A DNA stretch of 64,000 nucleotides. It comes from Phycisphaerae bacterium. Lineage in GTDB: Bacteria; Planctomycetota; Phycisphaerae; UBA1845. The stretch spans positions 22,209-86,208 of the forward strand of contig JABWBH010000022.1 in assembly GCA_013360585.1 (NCBI GenBank), written 5' to 3'. The notes under the pieces are model-generated. The model was not told where the DNA came from. It did not search any database and saw only the letters and a program-made list of their open reading frames with translations. Below, in pieces: positions 18,653 through 27,805 of the stretch (position 1 is its first letter; each line of letters starts with the position of its first letter). Position numbers and translations under genes: made by a program.

Positions 18653-20032
18653 ATGTACGCGAGGAATCTGATGAGCGCAGTGGTGTTCGGGTTAGGGGCG
18701 AGCCTTGTCCCGGCGTCGTGGGCGCAGACGGAGCAGAACGGGTCGCTGGTCACCAATGATGACAAGGGGATTTCGGGCGACCGGCTGAGGGAGTTGCTGG
18801 ACGAATACATCCCGACGGACAACGCGCACAGCACGCTGATCGTGCTGACGCAATGCTACGGGGGCAACATGGTGGGGGCTCTTTCCGACGGGCGTGAGAA
18901 CACGGCGGTGATTTCGGCGACCAGCGAAGGCGAGCGGGCCAAGTACGGCGCTTACGACGACGACGCGGCGGCCGGACTCAAACCCGGCGCGGGGCGAACG
19001 TCGGACGACGTTCACAATGACGGGTCCGCCGACTCCGGCGTCCGGGAGACACCGAGCAAGGCCGGCGACGCCGTGCCGCTGGATCCGGTCGATCCTGACG
19101 ACGGTCCGATCAAGAGTCGTCACATTCTCGTGTATGCGGGTTCGCCCGACGGCGGCGGGGGAACGAGCGACGAGAAGCAGCTCGAGACGATCGAGAACAA
19201 TTTCGCGGGCAAGGCGAACACGACCGTGACCTCGGTCGGCGGCGACGGGACGGGAGACTGGGACTACCCCGCGACGGAGGAAGGCCTCAAGGATGCGCTG
19301 GAGGAGATCTCGAAGATGATGAACGAGAACGAGCAGTTCATCCTCTTTGTGACGGATCACGGGGATCAGGACGCGGCGGACAAGGAATGCACGGAGTTCT
19401 CGCGAGGCTCTTATCAGTGGGATCCGCTGTTTCTGTGGGAGCCGGTGTACCTTCACATGGCGCTGGAGCCGGACAACGTTCCCGCGCTGACGATCTTCGT
19501 GCCGACGGACTTCCAGCCGCGTCCGTGCAACGTGCGGGTGAACGACATGATGTTTCAGAGCGTTCCCTTCCAGTTCCGCGTGGATCTGAACGATGACGGT
19601 CAGCACGGACCTGGCGACGGCTGGGAGGCGTGGATTCCGCTTCCGGAAGAGATGCTGCTCTGGGATTTCCAGGTCATCGGGGGAGCGGAAGGACTGCCGA
19701 GCGGGCTTCGCGGCGTGGAGGCGCGTCTCAGCAGCGGCGGGATCGCAAAGAGCGGTCGGGACAGCGGCGGCGGGTGCAGCGCGAACGCGCAGTGCAGCGG
19801 CGGCGAGTCGCTGAAGGCGACGTCGACCGTGCGCGGATGCGGTTGCCAGGTAAAGGCGGTGCTCAAGGGCGGCGTCGCGGGGCAGATCTACGCGGTTGAG
19901 ATGCCGTCGGGGGACTGCGTGCGGAAGGCGGCGAACAACCGCGGGAAGGTCGTCGTGAAGGAGTGCCCGAGCGATAGCGGCACGGTGCGGGTCTCGGATT
20001 GCGGATTGTCGAGGAGCGTGACCTGTCCGTAA
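18653..20032 (+). CDS. Secreted caspase/C13-like protein with permuted catalytic motifs
   Basis: ATG 18653 has GAGGAGG 7 nt upstream and a signal peptide (to about ASWAQ). Residues 59-100 (STLIVLTQCYGGNMVGAL, then AVISATSEGE) look like the Cys strand and following strand of clan CD peptidases. Residues ~155-240 (RHILVYAGSP, then ENEQFILFVTDHGDQD) look like the His half. In known members His precedes Cys; here Cys68 precedes His236, so the fold appears circularly permuted. The last ~85 residues are a Cys-rich module ending TCP, shared with the protein at 3-326. The function is unknown. A strong terminator follows. Confidence 0.6.
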   Translation: MYARNLMSAVVFGLGASLVPASWAQTEQNGSLVTNDDKGISGDRLRELLDEYIPTDNAHSTLIVLTQCYGGNMVGALSDGRENTAVISATSEGERAKYGAYDDDAAAGLKPGAGRTSDDVHNDGSADSGVRETPSKAGDAVPLDPVDPDDGPIKSRHILVYAGSPDGGGGTSDEKQLETIENNFAGKANTTVTSVGGDGTGDWDYPATEEGLKDALEEISKMMNENEQFILFVTDHGDQDAADKECTEFSRGSYQWDPLFLWEPVYLHMALEPDNVPALTIFVPTDFQPRPCNVRVNDMMFQSVPFQFRVDLNDDGQHGPGDGWEAWIPLPEEMLLWDFQVIGGAEGLPSGLRGVEARLSSGGIAKSGRDSGGGCSANAQCSGGESLKATSTVRGCGCQVKAVLKGGVAGQIYAVEMPSGDCVRKAANNRGKVVVKECPSDSGTVRVSDCGLSRSVTCP

Positions 20033-20059
20033 CGTTGAGACGGTGATCGGCGAGAGCCG

Positions 20060-20105
20060 GGCGGCGGGCGCGGGAGTCAGACTCCGCGCCCGCCGCCTTT
20101 CTTTG
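20060..20105 (+). terminator. Strong rho-independent terminator
   Basis: A ~17-bp GC-rich stem (20060-20077 with 20081-20097, one bulged G, 3-nt loop) is followed directly by TTTCTTT. It lies 28 bp after the stop of the caspase-like gene. Confidence 0.88.
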
Positions 20106-20188
20106 ACGGCGGGTTCGGCGGGATCGACAATCCGAGGAGGAGTCATTGAGGGGCTTGAGGCATCGAGGTGGAACGATCGAGGGCGCGC

Positions 20189-20605
20189 ATGCTTGACGAA
20201 ATGTTCAGGTTTCAGGCGGAACTCAACCGCCGGATCGGTCACGACACGGAGTCGCTGCACGATCGGTGGGATCCGTTGCAGGCGGGAAAGTGGCTGAACG
20301 ACTACATGATGGCGGCGGCGAACGAGCTGGAGGAATTGCGGGACTGCACGTACTGGAAGCACTGGTGCCGGGAGGCGCGGGAGGGGCGGCGGTTCGAGAT
20401 TCACGATCTTCAGAACGCCCGCGTTGAAGTGATCGATCTGCTTTTCTTCTGGATCAGCCTGGCGCAGTGCGTCGGGCTTTCGGCGCAGGACGTGTACGAG
20501 CTTTATCTTCAGAAGCTGAAGGTCAATCACCGGCGTCAGGACGACAACTACTCGATGCAGAACAAGGACGAGGGCGACAACCGGGACATCCGGGTGAACC
20601 GGTAG
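20189..20605 (+). CDS. dUTPase/MazG-like all-alpha NTP pyrophosphatase
   Basis: A 138-residue protein of the dimeric dUTPase (dUTPase_2) type. The helix WLNDYMMAAANELEELRDC carries the paired Glu of motif 1, and ARVEVIDLLFFWISLAQCVG carries the second metal-binding Glu/Asp pair. The tail YLQKLKVNHRRQDDNYS binds nucleotide in relatives. These enzymes hydrolyse dUTP to dUMP and keep uracil out of DNA. ATG 20189 has GAGGG upstream; a GTG at 20168 is an alternative that adds seven residues. It lies after a strong terminator and 25 bp before the MFS-acyltransferase gene. Confidence 0.8.
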   Translation: MLDEMFRFQAELNRRIGHDTESLHDRWDPLQAGKWLNDYMMAAANELEELRDCTYWKHWCREAREGRRFEIHDLQNARVEVIDLLFFWISLAQCVGLSAQDVYELYLQKLKVNHRRQDDNYSMQNKDEGDNRDIRVNR

Positions 20606-20630
20606 CCCCCGACCGGCGCGCAACGAGCGG

Positions 20631-22592
20631 ATGAACCCTGTCACGAACATTCCGGAACGCCTGCTGCGCAACCGCAACTTTCTGCTGCTGTGGTGCGCCT
20701 ACGGGATCAGCGCGATCGGCGATCACCTGACGGAGATCGCGATCCTCAAGACGCAGAACGCCGCGGACCCGTCGGTGGATGCGACACCGCTGACGGCGCG
20801 CATGACGTTCATGTTCTTCCTGCCCTTCACGCTGCTGGGTCCGATGACGGGCATGCTCGCCGACCGGTTCCCTCGGCGAGGATTGATGATCTTCGCGGAC
20901 GTCGCGCGGTTCGCGCTGATGCTCGGATTCGTGGCGCTGGTTCCGATGATGCATGCGTGGGGGCCTTGGTGGGCGTCGTCGCCGCTGCTGCTGCTGGGGG
21001 TGTTCGCGGCGGTGTTCGCGCCGGCGCGGAGCGCGCTGGTTCCGGCGCTGATCCGTCCGGATCAGTTGACCCGCGCCAACGGCATGATCAGCGGACTGGG
21101 CATCATCGCCACGATGGTCGCGCAGCTTCTGGGCGGGTGGATCGCGTTCCGATATCCGGCGGGCGTGGCGTTCGTCTGCGACGCCGTCACGTTCGCCATC
21201 AGCGCCTGCCTGATCTTTCTGATTCGGGTTCCGGCGGCGAACACGGGTGCAGGAACGCGGGTCAGCGTCGACGGAGGCGGGTCGGATGTCGGAGGGGAGG
21301 CGACCACCTGGCGCGGTGTGGCGGAGGGGTTCCGCTACGTGCTCGGACATCGGCGGGTGCTCGAGTTGATCGCGGCGGGATGTGTTGTCTGGTTCTGCGG
21401 GGCGCTCGTGAACAGTTCGATCCCGGCGGTAGTGCGCGACGTGTATGAGCGGCCGGATTATCAGGTGTTCAGCTTTTACCGGGCGCTGATCGGAGGCGGC
21501 TTCATCCTCGGATCGCTGGTGGTGATCACGCTGGGGGATGCGATGCCCGGCGACGTGTTTATCACCTGGGGGCTGGCGGCGGTGGGGGCGGGGTTGGCGC
21601 TTTTCGGCGCGTCGGCGTTCATGCACGGCTGGCCGGAGGCGGCGTCGCGCGTTGGTGCGGCGGCGGTGGTGCTGGGCGGGATCGGGGCGGTGACGGTGAT
21701 GGCGGCGTTCAGCGCGCAGCTTCAGCGGATCGTGCCGAACCGGTTCCGGGGTCGCGTTTTCGGCGTGAGCAACTTGTCCTCGACGGCGGCGCTGCTGCTG
21801 TGCACCGGCGGGTTGGCGATCCCGGCGTGGGAGAGGCTCGACCGCTGGGTCGGCGGGTTGATCCTGGCGGCGGCGGGGCTGGCGTTCGCCTCCGCGGCGG
21901 CGTCGATCCGGATTCGTGTGCGGCGTTCGCCGCACCGGCCTTGGATCCTTTTCCTTGAGAACGTCAATCAGTTCCTGACGAAGTTCTGGTGGCGGATGCG
22001 GGTGGTGAACAAGCCGACGGTTCCGCACAAGGGCGGGGTGCTGGTCGTGGCGAATCACACGTGCTACGGCGATCCGTTGCTGCTGCTGGGGGCGGTCCCG
22101 TACCGGCCTTTCGGATTCCTCGTGGCGAAGGAATACACCGAGATGCGCGTTCTGGGGTGGTTCATGCGCGTCGTGGACTGCATTCCGGTAAAGCGCGACG
22201 GGATGGACGCGGCGGCGACGCGCCGGGCGATGCGCCACCTGCGCGACGGCGGCGCCCTCGGGATCTTCATCGAGGGGCGGATCGTTCCGCCCGGCGAGCC
22301 GAGCGAGCTGAAGGACGGCGTGGCGATGCTCGCCCTGGCGACGGGCGCGAGGCTCGTACCGGCGCACATCAGCGGAACGTATTATTACAAAAGCCTCTGG
22401 AAAGGCATGTTCGTGCGCCACCGGGCCCGCGTCCGGTTCGGCAAGCCGATCGACCTTTCCGCGTTCGCCGGGACGCGCGATCGCGAGACCGTGCGTCGCG
22501 TCACCGGTATGATCTTCGAGCGGATTCGGGATCTCGGCCGGGAGGATGGGACGACGACGGACCGCGGGGCGGCACCGGTGTCCGCCTTGTGA
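20631..22592 (+). CDS. MFS transporter fused to PlsC-type acyltransferase
   Basis: Residues ~1-425 form a 12-helix major-facilitator domain like LplT, with the MFS motif DRFPRRGLMI. Residues ~450-640 are a glycerophospholipid acyltransferase with NHTCYGDP (the HX4D catalytic motif), PVKRDG and FIEGRI (the EGxR-type motif). LplT flips lysophospholipid inward and PlsC-type enzymes re-acylate it, so one polypeptide could do both steps of lysolipid repair. It resembles E. coli LplT-Aas but lacks the AMP-dependent acyl-ACP synthetase part of Aas. The acyl donor must then be acyl-ACP or acyl-CoA made elsewhere. Confidence 0.85.
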   Translation: MNPVTNIPERLLRNRNFLLLWCAYGISAIGDHLTEIAILKTQNAADPSVDATPLTARMTFMFFLPFTLLGPMTGMLADRFPRRGLMIFADVARFALMLGFVALVPMMHAWGPWWASSPLLLLGVFAAVFAPARSALVPALIRPDQLTRANGMISGLGIIATMVAQLLGGWIAFRYPAGVAFVCDAVTFAISACLIFLIRVPAANTGAGTRVSVDGGGSDVGGEATTWRGVAEGFRYVLGHRRVLELIAAGCVVWFCGALVNSSIPAVVRDVYERPDYQVFSFYRALIGGGFILGSLVVITLGDAMPGDVFITWGLAAVGAGLALFGASAFMHGWPEAASRVGAAAVVLGGIGAVTVMAAFSAQLQRIVPNRFRGRVFGVSNLSSTAALLLCTGGLAIPAWERLDRWVGGLILAAAGLAFASAAASIRIRVRRSPHRPWILFLENVNQFLTKFWWRMRVVNKPTVPHKGGVLVVANHTCYGDPLLLLGAVPYRPFGFLVAKEYTEMRVLGWFMRVVDCIPVKRDGMDAAATRRAMRHLRDGGALGIFIEGRIVPPGEPSELKDGVAMLALATGARLVPAHISGTYYYKSLWKGMFVRHRARVRFGKPIDLSAFAGTRDRETVRRVTGMIFERIRDLGREDGTTTDRGAAPVSAL

Positions 22593-22663
22593 TGCACGGG
22601 CGCCTCCGCAGCGCTGAGACTCGGTTCGACGGCGCGATGCCGCGGCGTCCGAGCCGTCGAGAG

Positions 22664-23917
22664 TCAGCGGCCTGCGTTCGGATCGTCGATCGCTTCGATC
22701 ACGAGGAACCGGTCAATCACGCCTGCACCGCTGCGGTGTTCGGCGAACGCCAGGATCAGCGGGACATCGACGTCGCGGTGGCGGTCGCGGTGGCACCGGA
22801 GAAACGCGGATCGGGCGGGAGAACCGGCCAGCGTCCAGCGCAGGCGGTCGGCAAGCGAAAGCCTGCCGCTCACGCGGCACCGGAGTAAGCCGCCCCACGG
22901 CGCGGCGAAAACGGGTTCAGGATTGTCACCGTCCACCGTCCGTGAGACGGCGCGAGCGAGAACCGGCGCCCAGTCCGCCGTCGTCAACTCCGCGTCCAGC
23001 CGGTGCGTCAGCACGTGACGTCGACCGTCCCGCAGCATGACGCGGCCTCGCCACCCTCCGCCGGCGTCGAGGACCGCGAAATACCGGCCGTCTCCGTCGA
23101 GGCGGCGGTCGCGGATGCGCGCAAGTCGCTGACGGTGGCGCGCGACCAGCGGGGCGGCGTCCGTGATGAGCTTCCGCAGGCGAAGGCGACGAGCTCGCGG
23201 GTCGGCGTCCGGGTCGCGCGCACGCAGGTACTCCCGGAGGAATCTCACTCGCTGGGTGCGCGAGGCGACGCGATGAAAATGCTGGTCGAGCTGAACGAGA
23301 TCGGCGGTGCAGGCGGGGTTCGGCGCGTTACTGCGGATTTTCGCGGAGCGCCAGTCCAGAATGTGCACGCGCCACGCGCCGTCTTCCCCCCGCGCGACCA
23401 GCAGGTTCCGCGGATGCAGATCGCGATGAACGACGCCCGCGGCATGCATCTGCGCGACCGCGGCTGCGACGGCGGAAATAAGTTCACGTTCGCCCGTGAC
23501 CGACCCGAGCGGCGCGGCGCGGATGTGTTCCCACGCTGCGCGCAGCGCCTCAGCAGGCTCCGCGCTTTCGGTGATCAGGACGAAGACGCACGGCGACGTG
23601 CGACTCTCGCCCCACGCCAGCGGCTGCACCGCCGGCGCACCCGCGCGCCATGCCGCGCAGGTTCGACGAAACTCGACCCGTCCGGGCGCAAGACGAAGCC
23701 ACCGGCGCACCGCCGCCGATCCTCCTCCAAGTCGCCACGCTTTTATGAAGACTTCGCGCCCGTCCCACGCCGTCCGGTACACCGCGCGCTGCGCGGACGT
23801 TTTGACGATCTCGGCTCGCGCCTCTGTGTCGAGGTGGAACCAGTCTGGCGCACCGGGTTCGTCGGGATCGAAGGCCGCGTCATCCGCAATGAGCCAGCGC
23901 GCCGCAGTTTGCGTCAT
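22664..23917 (-). CDS. WaaP/Kdo-type lipopolysaccharide kinase
   Basis: A 417-residue kinase-fold protein. Catalytic loop HRDLHPRNLLV gives the Asp and Asn; HILDWRSAKI gives the metal-binding Asp in the DFG position; REVFIKAWRLGG holds the ATP-binding Lys. This pattern fits the Kdo/WaaP family, which phosphorylates heptose or Kdo of LPS. A C-terminal region of ~150 residues has no recognisable partner. ATG 23917 is preferred because the longer frame from 24112 would overlap the M16 gene by 80 bp; neither start has a strong ribosome binding site. It is convergent with the MFS-PlsC gene. Confidence 0.75.
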   Translation of the reverse strand: MTQTAARWLIADDAAFDPDEPGAPDWFHLDTEARAEIVKTSAQRAVYRTAWDGREVFIKAWRLGGGSAAVRRWLRLAPGRVEFRRTCAAWRAGAPAVQPLAWGESRTSPCVFVLITESAEPAEALRAAWEHIRAAPLGSVTGERELISAVAAAVAQMHAAGVVHRDLHPRNLLVARGEDGAWRVHILDWRSAKIRSNAPNPACTADLVQLDQHFHRVASRTQRVRFLREYLRARDPDADPRARRLRLRKLITDAAPLVARHRQRLARIRDRRLDGDGRYFAVLDAGGGWRGRVMLRDGRRHVLTHRLDAELTTADWAPVLARAVSRTVDGDNPEPVFAAPWGGLLRCRVSGRLSLADRLRWTLAGSPARSAFLRCHRDRHRDVDVPLILAFAEHRSGAGVIDRFLVIEAIDDPNAGR

Positions 23918-24032
23918 GCGTGGCGCCGTCGCGCGCCGGTCATCGACGGGGTTCGGTTTCACGCTCGCGTCGGAACCTTTCAGGCGCCGGATTGTTGCGG
24001 CGGCGCTCGCCGCCCCGGCGCGGACCGCGCCG

Positions 24033-26789
24033 TTACGGGCGGGGGGCGGACTCCCGCGACGCGCCGACCGCCGGACCTCGATCGCGTTCCGCCGGGTTGC
24101 CCGCTTCGTCAAGCTCGATCGGCGCAGGCAGCTTCAGGTCCGCAATCTGCCCGAGGATGACGTCGCGGTCGCCGACCAGCACGAGTACGCATTTCTCCAG
24201 AGCGACGGCCGGTCGGGCCAGTTCATTAAGACGCGACGCGGGAACCGTGTTCAACGCCGTCAGATCCTCCGCCAGGCTCGAGAACGGCCGGTCCAGGTGC
24301 GCCAACTCGCCCGCGAACGTCAGCAACCCCGACAGCGACTCGATGCCTTCAAGCACGTCCGTCCGAACCTGCGCCTTCGCCTTCGCCGCCTCGTCCTCGC
24401 TGATGTCACCCCCGCGGATGCGATCAAACTCCGCGAAGAACTCCTTCAACGACGCGCCGGTCACTTCCGCGTGAACACTCGCGCCCGCCTGAAAGAACCC
24501 CGCACGCCGACCGAATACGTAGGCGCACCGCGCGCCGTAGGTGTACCCCTTGTCCTCCCGGAGATTCTGATTCAGCCGGCTGGTGAAGCTCCCGCCGAGG
24601 ATCGTGCCGAACGCCTCCAGCGCGATGCGCTGCGGCGCGTCGTATGCGGGTCCGGGGGCGAAGAAACGCACGACGGTCTGCACAGCACCGGGGCGGTGCA
24701 CGAGCACGACGCGCATCGCCCCTTCGGGCGCGCCCGACCAGGTCGGCTCCTCCCCCGCCTCCGGGCCGATCCACGATCCGAACACCGGTTCGAGCTTCGC
24801 CTTCATCTGCTCAGGGGAAAGGTCGCCAGCGGTGAGCAGGACCGCGCGTCGCGGTGAGTATGCGCGGGCGTGAAACGCCTTGACCTGGTCGAGTTCGAGC
24901 TTCTGCACGGCTTCGGGCGTGCCGTCCACCGGCCGCCCGTAAGGATGCGCGTCTCCGAAGAACGCCCGCAGCCCCACGGCGCCCGCCACCGACGCCGGGT
25001 CGTCTCGCTCGGATTTGAGATCGTTGACCGCGTCGCGCTTCACGCGCTTCCACTCCTTCGCGTCAAACGCGGGGCGCATCACCGCATCCGCCATCAGACC
25101 CAGCGCCGGATCCAGGTTCCGCGTGAGAATCTGAAGATCGACCGACGACCACTCTCGATCGACCGATGCGGAGAAGTCGGCGCCGATCGCCTTCAGCGCC
25201 TCCTCGAATTCCAGCGCCCCGCGCGACCCCGCCCCGGCCGAGAGCATGTCCGCCGTCACTGACGCCAGTCCGCAGGTCTCGAACGTGTCCAGCGACGCGC
25301 CGCCGTTGAACACGAACGAGACGCACGTCAGCGGAAGCGCCTTGCGCTCCCAGTGCTGCACTTTCAGTCCGTTGGACAGCGTGAACGCCGCCGGCTCCGG
25401 GAGCGTCACCTTGTCCGACGACGCGGTCTTCGGCGCCGCCGCGCGAGGATCCGACGGCGGAGCAGGAAGCTCCGGCAGCACGTGCAGAATCAACCGGGCG
25501 TCGGGCGTGAGCACCTGTCGCACCCAGTTCCGCACGCCTTCCGCCGTCGCGTTACGGTAGCGGTCCAGGTCGCGCTTGAATCCGTCCGGTTCCCCGAACG
25601 CGAACTCGTACTGATTCAACATGTCCGCCCGCTCGAGCACGGGCTGCATGCCGTCGAGCATCTCGTGCTCGAGCGACGCCTTCTCCCGCTCGAGTTCCTC
25701 CTTCGACGGTCCCTTCTCGCGCAGCTCGGCGAGCACGTCGTCCACCGCCTTCTCGACCGCCGCCAGATCCGCCTCCGGCGGCGCGTCCACGATGACGTGA
25801 AAAATCGACCCCAGCAGCATCGACTGCTGATACGCGCTGACATCGACGGCCAGCTTGTTCTCGCCGTACATCAGGCGCTGGTAGAGGCGGCTGGTGATGC
25901 CGTTGCTGAGCACCCGGGCGAGGAGGTCCATCTCCGCGTCGCCGTCGGCGTAGTGCTTCGGGCTGTGATACACCATCCAGACCCGAGGGAACTCGACGTC
26001 GTCGCTCATCGTCGTGCGCTTGACGCGGTCCAGCTTCACGGGCGCCGCGGACATGTGCACCGGTTCGGACCCGCGCGGCAGCGTCCCGAAGAGCTGCGCG
26101 ATCAGCGGCTTGATCGTCGCCGGATCGAAATCCCCGGCGACCACCAGCGACGCATTGCAGGGCACGTAGTACGTTGCGAAGAAATTCTTCACGTCGTCGA
26201 CGGTGGCCGCCTGAAGATCCTCGTGCGAGCCGATGACGGTGTGATGATAAGGGTGTCCCGCCGGGAACATCATCTCCGGGATGCGCAGCTCCGCCCGCCC
26301 GTAAGGCGTGTTCTCGGAGGTCTGCCGGCGCTCGTTCCGCACGACCTCGCGCTGTTTGTCCAGCTTCTCGAGGGTCATGTTCTCGCCGAGCGCCTCAAGC
26401 CGGTCCGCGTCGAGCCACAGCAGCGTCGGCAGCAGGCTCGACGGACCGAACGAGTAATAATTCGTGCGATCCTCGCTGGTCGAAGCGTTGTTCCAGCCTC
26501 CGCCGGATTCCATCAGAACGTCGAAGGCGTTGCCCGGAACGCGCGCGGTGCCCATGAACATCAGGTGCTCAAACAAATGCGCGAACCCGCTGCGCCCCGG
26601 CTGCTCGTCCTTCGAGCCGACGCGATACCAGAGGTTCACCGCAGCCACGGGGAGGGAGTGATCCTCGTGAAGGATGACCGTCATGCCGTTGGGAAGCGTG
26701 TACTTCTCGACGGATACGGTTTGTCCGACCGCGGACACGGTCGTGAGGAAAAGCGAAATCAGGATCCCTTTGAGAATCATGCTGCGCAC
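24033..26789 (-). CDS. M16-family zinc protease, two-domain, secreted
   Basis: About 918 residues: a signal peptide (MILKGILISLFLTTVSAVGQ) then two M16 halves. The first half has the inverted zinc motif HLFEH (HxxEH), with the third ligand Glu ~78 residues later in VVRNERRQ. The second half (from KVTLPEPAAFTLSNGLKVQH) lacks HxxEH and is the usual inactive partner. These enzymes degrade peptides or misfolded proteins in the periplasm. GTG 26789 is used because GGGAG lies 10 nt upstream; TTG 26792 and ATG 26780 are equally in frame. The WaaP-like kinase gene follows on the same strand. Confidence 0.9.
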   Translation of the reverse strand: MRSMILKGILISLFLTTVSAVGQTVSVEKYTLPNGMTVILHEDHSLPVAAVNLWYRVGSKDEQPGRSGFAHLFEHLMFMGTARVPGNAFDVLMESGGGWNNASTSEDRTNYYSFGPSSLLPTLLWLDADRLEALGENMTLEKLDKQREVVRNERRQTSENTPYGRAELRIPEMMFPAGHPYHHTVIGSHEDLQAATVDDVKNFFATYYVPCNASLVVAGDFDPATIKPLIAQLFGTLPRGSEPVHMSAAPVKLDRVKRTTMSDDVEFPRVWMVYHSPKHYADGDAEMDLLARVLSNGITSRLYQRLMYGENKLAVDVSAYQQSMLLGSIFHVIVDAPPEADLAAVEKAVDDVLAELREKGPSKEELEREKASLEHEMLDGMQPVLERADMLNQYEFAFGEPDGFKRDLDRYRNATAEGVRNWVRQVLTPDARLILHVLPELPAPPSDPRAAAPKTASSDKVTLPEPAAFTLSNGLKVQHWERKALPLTCVSFVFNGGASLDTFETCGLASVTADMLSAGAGSRGALEFEEALKAIGADFSASVDREWSSVDLQILTRNLDPALGLMADAVMRPAFDAKEWKRVKRDAVNDLKSERDDPASVAGAVGLRAFFGDAHPYGRPVDGTPEAVQKLELDQVKAFHARAYSPRRAVLLTAGDLSPEQMKAKLEPVFGSWIGPEAGEEPTWSGAPEGAMRVVLVHRPGAVQTVVRFFAPGPAYDAPQRIALEAFGTILGGSFTSRLNQNLREDKGYTYGARCAYVFGRRAGFFQAGASVHAEVTGASLKEFFAEFDRIRGGDISEDEAAKAKAQVRTDVLEGIESLSGLLTFAGELAHLDRPFSSLAEDLTALNTVPASRLNELARPAVALEKCVLVLVGDRDVILGQIADLKLPAPIELDEAGNPAERDRGPAVGASRESAPRP

Positions 26790-26872
26790 CAAGTTGCCGC
26801 TCCCTTCTGAATACACTCCGGAGTCTTACCGACATTTTACTCGGCGGAGTCGATCGCTCCAGCGCCGCCGTG

Positions 26873-27805
26873 TCAGCGCGCCACCGGCGCGGCGGACAAC
26901 ATCAGCAGACACGCCGTCCCCGCCGTCGCCAGATGTAGCAGGAACGGCACCAGCCAGGAACCGCCGCGCAACGCCAAATACGCCGACGCCAGCCCGCCCG
27001 GAACGGAGAGCAGGAACTCCCGCGGATCCTTCCCCCAGTGAACCAACCCGAAAAGAAACGTGGACATCAACAAGGCCGCGGTCGCTCCGTCCGGCAAACC
27101 CAGCCACCGCGTCACGCCGCGCCAGCCCCGGCCGCCGTCGCGCGCCTGGGCGAACCCCAGCCAGCGCAGGATCGCGATCGCCCTGCGTCCGTCCGGCATG
27201 CGATCCGGCGCCCCCTCGAGCAGGGCGGATTGCGTGGGGCAGGCGAGGCGCGGCTCCGGCCACCTTCCGCCGGGACAAGACAGAGCGAGGACGACCCCGT
27301 GCAAATACAAGTGTTCGCCGAACATCATGACGGCGTAGCTGCTGAGGAACGTCGCCGGCGACGCTCGCAGGTCGCGGATGTAGTAGGGGACGAACGACGG
27401 GCTCGCCACCATCCAGATCAGGAAAGGCAGTGCGACCGCATACCCGACGATCAGAAGCCGCCACCCCTGGCGGTTCGGCCGGCGGGTGCCGTAATCCGAC
27501 GGCCGACCGCGCCGCAGCAACGCCATCACGCCCGCGGGCGCGACCGTCAGGATGAGCGTGAAGTAGACCGCGTTCGCCGCGTGGCGCTTCACCGCCGGCG
27601 ACGGGGCGGATCCCGTCCAACGCACCGTCGCGCGCTCGATCCCGTCGCCGATCCGGTCAAAGAGCGCCTTGCGCACGGCCAACCAGCCGTCCGCCCACCC
27701 GTCCGGAAGCGCCTCGCGCGGCGGAACCACGAGAAACAAGCCGGTGTAGAGAATCAGCGCCGCCGCAAAGGCCATCCGCGCGACGCCCGGTCGGTCGCGG
27801 TTCAC
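26873..27805 (-). CDS. CPBP-like membrane protein with degenerate active site
   Basis: A 310-residue multi-helix protein with the order of CPBP motifs, but the first is altered: FGEHLYLHGVV replaces EExxxR, keeping one Glu and putting His for the second Glu and for Arg. The second motif FGLVHWGKD and third FLLHLATAG are recognisable. It may be an inactive chaperone-like or membrane-anchoring relative. The GTG start overlaps the Hsp20 stop as GTGA, so the two are translated together. Compare the intact CPBP gene at 13057-13854. Confidence 0.6.
   Translation of the reverse strand: MNRDRPGVARMAFAAALILYTGLFLVVPPREALPDGWADGWLAVRKALFDRIGDGIERATVRWTGSAPSPAVKRHAANAVYFTLILTVAPAGVMALLRRGRPSDYGTRRPNRQGWRLLIVGYAVALPFLIWMVASPSFVPYYIRDLRASPATFLSSYAVMMFGEHLYLHGVVLALSCPGGRWPEPRLACPTQSALLEGAPDRMPDGRRAIAILRWLGFAQARDGGRGWRGVTRWLGLPDGATAALLMSTFLFGLVHWGKDPREFLLSVPGGLASAYLALRGGSWLVPFLLHLATAGTACLLMLSAAPVAR

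Noticed and set aside
20523..22421. 632-residue minus-strand open frame opposite the MFS-PlsC gene
   Set aside because: Antisense shadow with no recognisable domain.
23918..24112. 65-residue N-terminal extension of the WaaP-like kinase
   Set aside because: Overlaps the M16 gene by 80 bp and is Arg-rich; the kinase fold begins after ATG 23917.
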